Notes: generated by a model not told the origin, from the letters alone. A stretch of 64,000 nt of DNA from Desmonostoc muscorum LEGE 12446 (GCF_015207005.2 NZ_JADEXS020000001.1:1488001-1552000), one strand, 5' to 3'. Shown: positions 20,201-27,479, numbered from the stretch's first letter. Numbers and translations: made by a program.

Positions 20201-20595
20201 TGGTGTAAAGTTTCCAGCAGTTGCAGGGCAATGGGTAGGAATTCCTGTAATATCAGTGGTTTTCCGGTAGTAAATTCTCGTAGGGAAACACCACCAAAGT
20301 CCTCCATTACCAGCGCGTAGCCATTGTAATAGGGTTCGAGGCTGTAGGGTTTAATGATGCCGGGAATATCTAGGTTTTTGGCGATCGCATATTGGTTGCG
20401 AAACTGTAATAATTCGCCCAAAGTCGGGTATTCTCGTTTTAGGAGCTTAATCACAACTGGCTGGCGATGCCTGGGTTGGGCTGCGCCTACGCATTCTCGC
20501 ACTGCCCGATACACTTCAGTCCGAGAACCTGAATAAAGTTGTTCTACAATCTCGTAGCTAGGGATTCTTACAGTTTCAACAACTTTTTCGCTCAT
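14260..20595 (-). CDS. giant Ser/Thr kinase - AAA ATPase - GAF - PAS - histidine kinase
   Basis: 2111 residues. Ser/Thr kinase domain at about 14-280: VVIKLLKRE lysine, HKDIKPANILIHP at about 140, and LIDFSIAS in place of DFG. An AAA/STAND ATPase starts near 313 with GREQEAQTLLEAF and a P-loop GFSGIGKTAVV at about 344. A long helical, TPR-like region reaches about 1330. A GAF domain follows at about 1350-1540 (KASQILSGEIELEKLLSTLL), two PAS domains at about 1545-1790, a HisKA box around 1843 (VAGVAHEMNNPLGF) and an HATPase domain to 2100 (NAIDALEES, DNGQGMS, GTGLGLAI). This layout is known from heterocystous cyanobacteria. It ends 14 bases from convergent ctpA. No response regulator is nearby, so the partner is unknown. 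Confidence 0.95.
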   Translation of the reverse strand: MSEKVVETVRIPSYEIVEQLYSGSRTEVYRAVRECVGAAQPRHRQPVVIKLLKREYPTLGELLQFRNQYAIAKNLDIPGIIKPYSLEPYYNGYALVMEDFGGVSLREFTTGKPLILQEFLPIALQLLETLHQLHQQRVIHKDIKPANILIHPDTKQVKLIDFSIASLLPRETQEIQSINGLQGTLAYLSPEQTGRMNRGIDYRSDFYSLGVTFFELLSGQLPFTSDEPMELVYCHIAKQPNSICDLNPEIPLMLGEIVCKLMAKNAEDRYQSALGLKYDIEKCCQEWQTTGKNSWFDLGQNDISDRFLIPEKLYGREQEAQTLLEAFGRVANGAAELMLVAGFSGIGKTAVVNEVHKPIVRWNGYFIKGKYDQFNRNIPLSAFVQAFRNLIAQLLSETDSQLQQWRNKILSAVGESGQVIIDVIPELERIIGQQPPTPELSGSAAQNRFNLMFVKFIQVFTTPEHPLVVFLDDLQWADSASLNLLKLLMGETLRGYLLIIGAYRDNEVFAAHPLLLTLEEIEKVATVNTLTLMTLSQADVNSLIADTLSCTTEIALPLTELVYQKAKGNPFFTTQFLKALHEEGRITFDWHTGFWQCDVAQVRSLALTDDVVEFMAIQLLKLPPKTQEVLKLAACIGNQFDLSTLAIVYQKSQTETAADLWKTLQEGFVIPTNEVYKFYQDSSLALGDLQTTNDNGEKTVYKFLHDRVQQAAYSLIPKEQKQVTHLKIGQLLLNHTPAAEQDEKLFEIVNQLNIGNSLIVDLDQKTELAQLNLQAAQKAIAAIAYAAAFEYATIGIAMLAQKRWQTQYQLTLKLYQAATEAAYLSGNFEQMAQFPAVILENARTLLDTVKVYEIQIQAAQAQHQFLQGVELALQILEQLGIHFPKQPGESDIALALEVTKSILAGRQPPDLIDLPQMIEPDKLAAMRILVGVSSSAYVAAPALLPFITLEQVNLSLQYGNTSYSTNGYAYYGLLLCGAVGDIECGYQFGQLALTLLEQLNAKKLKAKTYVGVCCSVLHWQEPLRNTLALFREGYQIGLETGDLESATICAVVYIMHCLFVGKELGDLSRESDAFCLQLTQLKQAGLLTQMTIFQQAVLNLIGDGAEAWELIGKAFNQEQMLPVIQDSGDQTALYYFYVSKLFLGYLFGKFELAVTEAIATENYLGGAIGLFVVPIFHTYDSLAHLAIYSQVSETEQQHILGRVSKNQEKIKTWASYIPANHLHKFYLVEAERYRVLGQKSEALEFYDRAITLAKEHGYTQEEALANELAAKFYLDWGKQRIAQEYITEAYYGYARWGAKAKVADLEKRYPQLLAPILQQTHSPLSTYETIFNLGTITSTSSATSSSSSISVALDLAAILKASQILSGEIELEKLLSTLLHILIENSGAEKCVLLLSYEEQLMVQSVTYSDFCPMLLKPQFLEDSEDVPISLINTVKRTLQPVVITDARVHTQFINDPYIHRQQSKSILCSPILHQGKLLGVLYLENNLVTGAFTSDRVELLNLLCAQAAISLENARLYGNSQNYAQQLAQSLAKLQASEIRFQNLANNIPGMVYQFRLAADGSTSTPYVSSGCLDLYGLEPESVMAGTHSLYAMHHPDDDPAVAQAVAYSAQTLTPFEQEWRIILPSGTVKWVRSAARPERQADGAILWDGVVIDISDRKQVEASLAKEREFLNAIIHNITDGIVVCDATGKLTLFNKATSEFHGLPLESLAPEEWAEHFDLYQADGETPLSTTEIPLFRAFQGEIVQNIEMVIAPKHGLKRILLASGQAIVDAAGNKLGAVAVMRDISDAYRQATQRKKAELALQQKSQDLEQALTNLQNAQLQMIQSEKMSALGNLVAGVAHEMNNPLGFIAATLKQAQPSIADVVEHLRLYQESLPDKSEEILDHAEEIDLDYTLEDLPKMIDAMTIACDRLKNISTSLRTFSRADRDYKVPFNIHQGIDSTILILKHRLKANEQHPAIAVLTEYSNLPKIECFPGQLNQVFMNILANAIDALEESNNGRSFEEIKLNPNLIKITTSLENNCVKIIIADNGQGMSEEVKQKIFDHLFTTKCVGKGTGLGLAIARQIIVEKHGGAIEVNSQPGEGTEFVIQLPLLQAVSVGFSTNPTIA

Positions 20596-20895
20596 AAATT
20601 TTTACTAGAATTCCTTGTCTCAGGCTTAGAATTCCCCAGACAAGCATCCTGGTTAACAAACTTTGGAAAATTTGCTTTGGGTATTGGGAGTGCTGTACAT
20701 GGATAGCGGGGCGATGAGCCGCGTGCTGAGTGAGGAGTTACAGCACTTTTCATGTATTTAGACCACAATCTTGTTCCTTCCTTTCTTCCTTTGCGCCTTT
20801 GCGCCTTTGCGTGAGATAAAAAAGATGTGGTTCATTTACCTGAAAATAGCTGTAAGAGTTATTATTCTTCCTCTGCCCCATGCTCCATGCCTTTT
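20596..20895. other. intergenic region with a CTTTGCGCC repeat
   Basis: 300 bases with a CCTTTGCGCCTTTGCGCCTTTGCG stretch in two and a half copies near 20788-20811, an intergenic repeat seen again near 35810 and 50030. An imperfect inverted repeat pairs AGTGCTGTAC at about 20689 with GTTACAGCACT at about 20738. It precedes the kinase gene and may contain its promoter. No gene seen. Confidence 0.5.
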
Positions 20896-22275
20896 CTAGT
20901 ACCCAGGCGGACGTTGAAAAAAACCAGTTACTTGAGTTAATTTTTCAGCAATTTCTAGCAGTTTCATATCGCTTCCACGCCGCCCCACCACTTGCACACC
21001 GATGGGTAGTCCTTCTTGTGACTGTGTAAAAGGCAGCACTACCGCAGGGTTGCCAGTTAAGTTAAAAATTGTTGTGTAAGCACCTATTGTTCTCAAATAA
21101 GAAAACTCGTGACCATCTACCTCAATGGGTTCTCCTGGCTGACGATGGGTAAAGGCAGGCACTGGCACTACTGGACACAGCCAAGCATCCCAATTAGATA
21201 AAAAGTCTTCCATATTGGCAATGAGAATATCGCGCTCAATGAGGGCGGTGAGATATCGTTGTTGCTGTTGAGTCTGCGTCAGGTCTGGCTGTGATAAACC
21301 CAATTCAAAATTATAAATCTTGAGGTAAGTATCTCGTATCGCATTGCTATCAAAATTTGGCGGCTGGTTGTGTTGTTCTACACAGCATCCAAGATCCGCT
21401 AGGGATGATGCTAGTTTCTCTAGAGCGGCTTTGGTTTCAGCTGTTGCTGGAATCTGACCAAAACCTTCTGTCCAAGCGTAGCGGTACGATTGTAGGGTGG
21501 CCACTGGGTTAACTTGTGTGGATATGGGCATTACTTCTGACTGGCGCGGATCTGGGTCTTGAATCAGTGACAGACACAATTGCAAGTCTTCCACACACCG
21601 GGCAAGAGGCCCTATTGTCTGTAAATGCCGAATAGTTTTAGGTGTTCCTGGCAACTCTGGAATATGTCCAAATATTGACACTAAATCCTCGGTTGGTTTC
21701 AAGCCGAAAATCCCACAGAAGTGAGACGGAACGCGGATTGACCCACCAATATCGCTACCAATTTCCAGAAGGGATAACCCAGCAGCGATCGCACTCGCCC
21801 CACCCCCAGTGCTACCACCTGGGGTACACTCATGGTTCCAGGGGTTGTTTGTTCTACCAAACAGGGGACTGTTAGTCTGGAAGTTATCAGCTAGTTGTGG
21901 TGTATTCGTCTTGCCCAAAATAATTGCTCCAGCGGCGCGTAGTCGAGCGACAACGGTGGCATCTTGCTTTGGGACATAATTGGCTAGGGGTTGATAACTG
22001 CTAGTTGTGCGTAATCCTTTGGTTTCTAGGGTGTCTTTGATAGTTATGGGTACTCCATGTAAGACTCCCCAATTTTCTCCTTGAGCTAATGCTTGATCTG
22101 CGGCTTTCGACTGGGCGATCGCATTTTCTGCATCCAGTGTCACAATGGCATTTAATCTTGGATTGTGTTGAGCAATCTGACTCAGATAAGCTTCTATTAC
22201 TTCTTTTGAAGAAACTTGGCGATCGCGGATAGCTTTTGCCAATTGATGAGCAGTTAAAAACACTAAATCATTCAT
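20896..22275 (-). CDS. amidase signature family amidase
   Basis: 459 residues. The amidase signature is complete: catalytic Lys in VPITIKDTLETKG (about 77-90), the Gly/Ser loop CTPGGSTGGGASAIAAG with the cis-Ser, and the nucleophile Ser in GSDIGGSIRVPSHFCG. The C-terminal NLTGNPAVVLPFTQSQEGLPIGVQ is typical. It is shorter than GatA and has no gatC or gatB neighbour. It is therefore a general amidase of unknown substrate, not the tRNA amidotransferase subunit. It lies about 120 bases downstream of the PLP enzyme on the same strand. Confidence 0.9.
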   Translation of the reverse strand: MNDLVFLTAHQLAKAIRDRQVSSKEVIEAYLSQIAQHNPRLNAIVTLDAENAIAQSKAADQALAQGENWGVLHGVPITIKDTLETKGLRTTSSYQPLANYVPKQDATVVARLRAAGAIILGKTNTPQLADNFQTNSPLFGRTNNPWNHECTPGGSTGGGASAIAAGLSLLEIGSDIGGSIRVPSHFCGIFGLKPTEDLVSIFGHIPELPGTPKTIRHLQTIGPLARCVEDLQLCLSLIQDPDPRQSEVMPISTQVNPVATLQSYRYAWTEGFGQIPATAETKAALEKLASSLADLGCCVEQHNQPPNFDSNAIRDTYLKIYNFELGLSQPDLTQTQQQQRYLTALIERDILIANMEDFLSNWDAWLCPVVPVPAFTHRQPGEPIEVDGHEFSYLRTIGAYTTIFNLTGNPAVVLPFTQSQEGLPIGVQVVGRRGSDMKLLEIAEKLTQVTGFFQRPPGY

Positions 22276-22397
22276 CAGTCTTCTAAAAAACTTTTCTGGT
22301 TCCTAAAATTACCTGAATTTTCACTCCGTTTGGCTTACCCAATATTTAATTAAATCAGTTCTAGTAACTAATCCTATAGGAATCTCATCTCGTTTAA

Positions 22398-23678
22398 TTA
22401 TAATTCCAGTATTTCCCGATAAAAGAACTCGATAGCTTCGGAAATCTCTACTTTTTCATCTACAATTGGTAAAGGCTTACCCATAACAGCCGCAACTTTT
22501 TGGTTAGAAAAATTGATACCTTCATGCAGTAGTTTCATTAAAGCAGCTTCATTTAAACTACCAATGACATTATTATTTTCAATAACTGGAATCTGGGAGA
22601 TATTCAGCTTTTGCATAACTTCAATCACTTGACTCAATGTATCCTGTGGACTCACAGAAACGAGTGATGGGAAATCTTTTTTATTCACAAGTATATCTTT
22701 AATTTTTGTGATTATTCTGGTTTTTTCTTCCCAGAAACCATTTTCTTGCATCCAGGAATCAGAATAGATTTTATTGATATAGTTTCTACCAGAATCTGGC
22801 AACAGTACTACAATTTGCTTAGGTTCTGATAATCTAGCTGCGTATTTTAAAGCCCCTACTATCGCTGTGCCGCAAGAGCCTCCCACAAGTAAACCTTCTT
22901 CTCGCGCCAGATGACGAGCCATATTAAAAGACTCTTTATCGCTAACTCTCACCATTTCATCTATGACTTGGCGGTTAAAAGTTTTCGGAATAAAGTCTTC
23001 ACCAATTCCCTCCACTTTGTAAAGTTTGAGGGTATCGCCAGAAAAAATCGAACCTTCTGGATCTGCACCAACAATTACTATATTTGGATTTTGTTCCTTG
23101 AGATATTTGCCAACTCCTGAAATTGTCCCACCTGTTCCCATCGCAGCCACAAAAACATCAACTTTACCATCACTATCTGACCAAATCTCTGGCCCAGTTG
23201 TTAAGTAATGAGCTAACGGATTATTCGGATTAGTAAATTGATCGGGTCTATAAGCTCCTACTATTTCTTTAGCAAGTCTTTCTGCTACTCCGTTAAAGCT
23301 TTCTGGAGAGTCAGGAGGAACGGATGTAGGAGTAATTACTACTTCTGCACCATAAGCTTTCAGCAAGTTAATTTTATCCTGGCTCATCTTATCTGGCATC
23401 ACAAATATGCATCGATATTTTTTAATCGCAGCGATTAGCGCCAGACCAACTCCAGTATTTCCTGCTGTTGCTTCAATGATTGTCCCGCCAGGTTGCAGTT
23501 GACCTGTTTTCTCTGCTGCTTCAATCATGGCAAGAGCTATTCTATCTTTTGTGCTACCACCAGGATTGAGATATTCTAATTTACAATAAATTGTTGATTT
23601 AATTTCTTGACTAATACTATTGAGTTTAATCAGAGGAGTTCTGCCAACTGCTTCCAGAATATTATTATAAGTAGCCAT
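22398..23678 (-). CDS. cystathionine beta-synthase/cysteine synthase-type PLP enzyme with CBS domains, 3' end frameshifted
   Basis: Fold-type II PLP enzyme. From the preferred start MATYNNILEAVGRTPL, the Schiff-base Lys is K44 in PGGSTKDRIA. The substrate loop EATAGNTGVGLAL and the phosphate-binding GTGGTISGVG follow. The C-terminal region has CBS motifs (VSPQDTLSQVIEVMQKLNIS). The frame ends abruptly as FFYREILEL, but shifting one base at the AAAA run 22421-22424 continues the last CBS motif as SGNTGIIIKRDEIPIGLVTR ... DLIKYWVSQTE with a stop at 22321-22323. One missing T on the coding strand therefore truncates the second CBS domain by about 35 residues, and the natural gene would be 22321-23678. 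The catalytic domain is intact. Confidence 0.85.
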   Translation of the reverse strand: MATYNNILEAVGRTPLIKLNSISQEIKSTIYCKLEYLNPGGSTKDRIALAMIEAAEKTGQLQPGGTIIEATAGNTGVGLALIAAIKKYRCIFVMPDKMSQDKINLLKAYGAEVVITPTSVPPDSPESFNGVAERLAKEIVGAYRPDQFTNPNNPLAHYLTTGPEIWSDSDGKVDVFVAAMGTGGTISGVGKYLKEQNPNIVIVGADPEGSIFSGDTLKLYKVEGIGEDFIPKTFNRQVIDEMVRVSDKESFNMARHLAREEGLLVGGSCGTAIVGALKYAARLSEPKQIVVLLPDSGRNYINKIYSDSWMQENGFWEEKTRIITKIKDILVNKKDFPSLVSVSPQDTLSQVIEVMQKLNISQIPVIENNNVIGSLNEAALMKLLHEGINFSNQKVAAVMGKPLPIVDEKVEISEAIEFFYREILEL

Positions 23679-23710
23679 CAGAAATTCCCTATCATTTTTT
23701 AGTGTGATTT

Positions 23711-23831
23711 TTGACACTCCCCGCAGCTATTGCCGGGGGGATTCTAATTTCATCCTAGTTACTTGCTCTACCAGGCAGCTAAGCCGAGTATTTTCGAGTC
23801 GCGTCTGAAATATTAGTTTAAAACTAAGCCG
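23711..23831 (-). mobile_element. possible relic of an IS200/IS605-type (TnpB) or HEARO right end
   Basis: On the minus strand this segment ends in a hairpin CCCCCCGGCAATAGCTGCGGGG followed by AGTGTCAA. That resembles the structured right ends (omega-RNA region) of cyanobacterial TnpB elements. The bases before it read in one frame as LSCLVEQVTRMKLESPRQ and then stop, which looks like a TnpB C-terminal tail. A GACGCGACTC motif reminiscent of HEARO RNA is also present. No transposase or nuclease ORF accompanies it. It lies directly upstream of the PLP enzyme gene. The identification is from memory of such ends and is uncertain. Confidence 0.35.
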
Positions 23832-23890
23832 AATTGTGGGCAAAAATTTAAAAATTATTCTTGCTCAAAACTCTATCCCTTTATGAGTAA

Positions 23891-23947
23891 AGTATTCTGA
23901 ATTCTGTTAGCGCAGCGGGGCGTAGCCCATTCTGAATTCAGAATACT
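23891..23947. repeat. 57-bp inverted-repeat element with 14-bp perfect ends
   Basis: Arms AGTATTCTGAATTC (23891-23904) and GAATTCAGAATACT (23934-23947) are perfect reverse complements around a GC-rich core. Bases 23904-23939 recur exactly, in opposite orientation, at 58399-58434. The element follows the stop of the aminotransferase gene (minus) and could also serve as its terminator. Confidence 0.85.
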
Positions 23948-23953
23948 TTTTAT

Positions 23954-25207
23954 TTATTTTCTGTTATTGGTAGCATATTCTATAGCTGCTTGGAATTTGG
24001 GCAGGGCACGGTAAATCATGTCTTCGTTGGCAGTCAGAGAAATTCGGAAATAACCCGGTATTTCTTGGGGTGTCCCAGGGAAAACAAATACATCTTGACT
24101 TGCTAGCAACTCGGCAAAAGCACAGTCGTCTGACCAGGGTGACTCTACTAACAAAAAGAATGTCCCCTCAGGAATTTGCAACTTATAACCCATTTCCTGG
24201 AGTGCTTTCACCATCCAATCACGCTTGCGTTGTAGATGATTCATATCGAGGGTGAGTTGCTCCAAGTCAGTCAGGGCATACTGCATTAGGGCACTGGGGA
24301 AACACCAACCAAAAGGACTACCTTGCAGTGTACGAATTATGCGGCGTATTGACTCACGTTCAGGCATTGTAGGTGGCAAGGCAACATACCCGATGCGTTG
24401 ACCAGGAGCCATCCAGACCTTACTGTAACCGTAGATGAGGAAGGAAAACGGGTAGAACTGAGTGGGACTGGGACAAATCCGCCCATCGAACACAATGCGG
24501 CTGAAGGTTTCATCAGAAATCAGGTAAATGGGTTTGCCGTAGTGATTGGAGGCATTGGTGAGCAGATTTGCTAATTGCTGTAGGGTTGTTGCTGAAAAAA
24601 TCTTGCCTGTGGGGTTGTGGGGTGAATTGATGACGATCGCTCTGGTACTTTCAGTGATAACATTGGCGATCGCATCTAGATCCAGATCGAAGGTAGTTGG
24701 ATTTACAGGAACGCCAACCGGAACCGCACCAGCAACATGAATCATCCGCCTATAGTTTAACCAAGGTGGGGTAATGATTATCACCTCATCCCCCATTTCA
24801 GTCAGCATCTGAAGACAAATAGCTAGACCAATCAGACTGCCATTGGTCATGAAAATATCTTCAGGTGCGATGGAAATGCCGCGTTGCGTCTTTAGACCTT
24901 CTGACACTGTGGCTCGTGCCTCCGGCAGGTTATCTTTATAGCCGAACCAACTCTCATTTTGCGGAACGCTCCAGCGCTGAAGGGCTTCTACAAAGCCTAG
25001 TGGGGGCAACTCATGAGCGTCACCCTCAGTAAAATCAATGCTTCCCGGTTCATGCTTACGACTCATATAAGTTGTCTTGGCGAGGAACTCACTTGGAGTC
25101 TGGCCTTGAATCGCCTTGAGCAGTCGGGACGAGATGATATGACCTGTTGTCTCGGCTTCTTGTACCTCCTGTAGCATTTTGTTGGGTGGTTGTGTTTGAT
25201 CTGACAT
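23954..25207 (-). CDS. class I/II PLP aminotransferase
   Basis: About 417 residues from the preferred ATG at 25207 (MSDQTQPPNKMLQEVQ); an upstream ATG at 25237 would add ten atypical residues. The fold-type I pattern is clear: FMTNGSLIGLAICLQML, the substrate/PLP Asn in INSPHNPTGKIFS, the Tyr/Asp region LISDETFSRIVFDG, and the Schiff-base Lys in YGYSKVWMAPGQRIGYV. The C-terminal FPGTPQEIPGYFRISL arginine binds the carboxylate. This is the aspartate/aromatic aminotransferase superfamily, substrate not determined. It is followed by an inverted-repeat element and preceded by a MITE. Confidence 0.9.
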   Translation of the reverse strand: MSDQTQPPNKMLQEVQEAETTGHIISSRLLKAIQGQTPSEFLAKTTYMSRKHEPGSIDFTEGDAHELPPLGFVEALQRWSVPQNESWFGYKDNLPEARATVSEGLKTQRGISIAPEDIFMTNGSLIGLAICLQMLTEMGDEVIIITPPWLNYRRMIHVAGAVPVGVPVNPTTFDLDLDAIANVITESTRAIVINSPHNPTGKIFSATTLQQLANLLTNASNHYGKPIYLISDETFSRIVFDGRICPSPTQFYPFSFLIYGYSKVWMAPGQRIGYVALPPTMPERESIRRIIRTLQGSPFGWCFPSALMQYALTDLEQLTLDMNHLQRKRDWMVKALQEMGYKLQIPEGTFFLLVESPWSDDCAFAELLASQDVFVFPGTPQEIPGYFRISLTANEDMIYRALPKFQAAIEYATNNRK

Positions 25208-25330
25208 TATGTATCTTCTAGCTGATCCGTACTTCACCCTAGAGTTTAGTGAGTCATTAACTAACAGTCCAGCACCACCAATAAAAATTTATTTTTTACG
25301 TAGAATATTTTTTCACACAATCAAAAATAG

Positions 25331-25437
25331 TATAGCGGTTCCTATTCAGATGCGGTATAGTATTATATCGCAATGTGTAGGGGCACGGCAGTGCCGTGCC
25401 CCTACGTGTATACCTCACGTAAACGAGAACCGCTATA
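25331..25437. mobile_element. MITE-like element with TATAGCGGTTC terminal inverted repeats
   Basis: Terminal repeats TATAGCGGTTC (25331-25341) and GAACCGCTATA (25427-25437) are perfect reverse complements. In the middle, 25377-25405 is a 29-base palindrome, GTAGGGGCACGGCA plus one base plus its complement. The 107-base unit has no ORF. The outermost TA on each side may be a target duplication, as for IS630/Tc1-type MITEs. It lies between two genes and does not interrupt either. Confidence 0.85.
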
Positions 25438-25440
25438 TTC

Positions 25441-26436
25441 CTACATTACATTTGCCTTCTCGGCTTTGCTGTCTGACAATTGAGTTGGAGTAAATACAAA
25501 AGGCTTTTCAGATTTAGCCAAATAAATGCCAGCACAAATTACCAAAAAAGCTAACCAATTAATTAAACTTAACTCTTCAGAAAAAATTGCCCAGGCAAGT
25601 ATTGCGGCAATAATCGGCTCAAGTAGCAGGAACAAAGAAACAAATCCAGCAGAAAATTTTTTCAGATTATAGGTTACGAGTCCTTGTCCGACGACTTGGC
25701 ATAGAATCGCTAGACAAATTACTGCCAGCCACCCTGAGAATGAAGAAGGAAAGACTCTATCTTCAGTAATGATAACAATTGGGAGAGTGAACAAACTGCC
25801 AAGTGTGCAAGACCATAAGAGAATATTTGTTGTCTTAAACTTGGTTCTCAGTCGTTCTCTAAGTACAAAGCTTGCAGCATAGAATACGGCAGAAACTAAA
25901 GCCACACCGTCCCCGATGAAATTATCGGCAGACACTTGCCAATCTTTAATTCCGATAATAATTGTTCCGCCTAAAGCTAATACCAAGCTAATCAGAAATT
26001 TCTTGCCAAAACGATGACCTAAAAATAGCCATCCTCCGAGAGTGGCGAACAAGGGGTTGAGGTTATGGAGTAAGTTGGCATTAGCAATACTGGTCTGAGT
26101 TATAGACCAAGCCCAGGAGAGTAATGACCCGATATTAATAATAGCCAAAACCACAAAAATAATAATGTCACGAATTGTGTAAGCCTCGTTCTGGATAAGA
26201 AAATCTGCGGATAGTTTGTATCGGCTAGCCTGAATGCTATTCCACAACCCGAAAGCAACAGCACCAATCCAAAAGCGATTGAAAATCGTAGCATTTGAGC
26301 CGATTTCTTTTTCGCTCAATTTAATGAAAATTGCAGCTAGAGATAATAGAAATACGGCTACAGGCATCGATAAGTACGCTAGTATATCTGGTTTTGGATC
26401 TATTTGTTGTTGTGCTAACTCAAGTTGATTACTCAT
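25441..26436 (-). CDS. DMT-superfamily (EamA) transporter
   Basis: 331 residues with about ten hydrophobic segments arranged as two EamA repeats (first about 20-165, second about 175-315). A first segment LSMPVAVFLLSLAAIFIKLS and the repeat-end LGGWLFLGHRFGKKFLISLV / WAIFSEELSLINWLAFLVIC are typical of drug/metabolite exporters. Substrate unknown. It is transcribed in the same direction as the aminotransferase, 203 bases away with a MITE between, so co-transcription is uncertain. Confidence 0.9.
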   Translation of the reverse strand: MSNQLELAQQQIDPKPDILAYLSMPVAVFLLSLAAIFIKLSEKEIGSNATIFNRFWIGAVAFGLWNSIQASRYKLSADFLIQNEAYTIRDIIIFVVLAIINIGSLLSWAWSITQTSIANANLLHNLNPLFATLGGWLFLGHRFGKKFLISLVLALGGTIIIGIKDWQVSADNFIGDGVALVSAVFYAASFVLRERLRTKFKTTNILLWSCTLGSLFTLPIVIITEDRVFPSSFSGWLAVICLAILCQVVGQGLVTYNLKKFSAGFVSLFLLLEPIIAAILAWAIFSEELSLINWLAFLVICAGIYLAKSEKPFVFTPTQLSDSKAEKANVM

Positions 26437-26550
26437 CCGTATTAGTTTGGGGTACTTCTTTGATTATGAACACCTAAAGACCTGTTTCTAACTCTATTGA
26501 ACCAGCAGTCTCTCAATTTTAAATTGATTAAAATTCAGCAATTTGAGCCT

Positions 26551-27285
26551 CTAAAGTAGGGGCTGTAACCGCAGCAAAGCTTGTAAATCAAGAGAAGCCA
26601 GGTGCTGGTAAGCTCCATCTATGGCACGCTTTCCTCTCAAGAAACCTGTATTGGCTCCAGGACAAATATACTCAAGACTCTCTGGTGTAAAACGTTCTAA
26701 TAGCGATCGAAGACTGTTAATTTGTCGCGGCCAGTGAAAAGTTTTAGCTGTCCGTAATGGTACTGGTTGACCTTGCTGATTGGGGACTAAATGGCGACCA
26801 GAAAATAAAATGCCTCCAAGTTCACTGTAGTATAGACAAGATGAGCCAGGAGAATGACCTGGTGTCCAAATTACTTTTGTTTGTGTATCAAGAGTAAATT
26901 CTTGGCTAAAACTAGTTACAGTTAAACCTGGTAATAAATAAGCTTCTTGTTCTTGAATGAGAACTTTGCAATCAAAAATTTGCTGAATTTCAGCGGTCTT
27001 ACCAATAGCGCCTCGATGGGTGAGAAATAACCAACCCACGCCTCCATGCGCTGCTAAAAAATCTTGATTTCTTTCGTCTAGGGCAGGGCAATCTATGAGG
27101 ATATTGCTTTCATTTCTTACAATAAAATAAGAGGTTCCTCCTAATGTGTCCCGATTGGGTGGAAAAGTAAAAATGCTTTCTTGTGGGAAGTCCGTTGGCA
27201 GAGAATCTGGGCGAGGAATTTCGTTCAGGAACACAGCCCGTGGTGGGTTGGTTGTAGGACTTGGCTGTTGAGGTAAAGGGGACAT
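26551..27285 (-). CDS. metallo-beta-lactamase-fold protein with degenerate metal site
   Basis: 244 residues of MBL fold: GGTSYFIVRNESNILIDCPAL strand pair, WLFLTHRGAIGKTAEI, IWTPGHSPGSSCLYY and GGILFSGRHLVPN. Active members have HxHxDH after the LT motif. Here the position reads H90-R-G-A-I-G, so the second His and the Asp-His are missing, and the later Asp is an Arg-His. Only the GHSPGS histidine (H144) remains. It probably cannot bind two metals and may not be hydrolytic. The fold assignment is firm, the function unknown. Divergent from the M50 protease gene. Confidence 0.85.
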   Translation of the reverse strand: MSPLPQQPSPTTNPPRAVFLNEIPRPDSLPTDFPQESIFTFPPNRDTLGGTSYFIVRNESNILIDCPALDERNQDFLAAHGGVGWLFLTHRGAIGKTAEIQQIFDCKVLIQEQEAYLLPGLTVTSFSQEFTLDTQTKVIWTPGHSPGSSCLYYSELGGILFSGRHLVPNQQGQPVPLRTAKTFHWPRQINSLRSLLERFTPESLEYICPGANTGFLRGKRAIDGAYQHLASLDLQALLRLQPLL

Positions 27286-27479
27286 AATGTAAAGAACCGA
27301 AACTTAGGAGTTGTGGATAATCTGGTTAAAGTGTAAAAATTCTCAAGGATTGAAACTTAAGCGTTAACTAGCACTGTTAACCGTTGGTAAAAAAAATTGG
27401 AGTTTGAGGTCTGCCTTGTAGTTAAGGCGATGTGCTAAAGCTACTGGTGGGGCGTTGTGTCAAAATTACTGAAGATAAT

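Noticed and set aside
23760-23830. tRNA gene suggested by CTGGTAGAGCA on the minus strand
   Set aside because: No acceptor stem, anticodon arm or T-loop consensus can be built around it.
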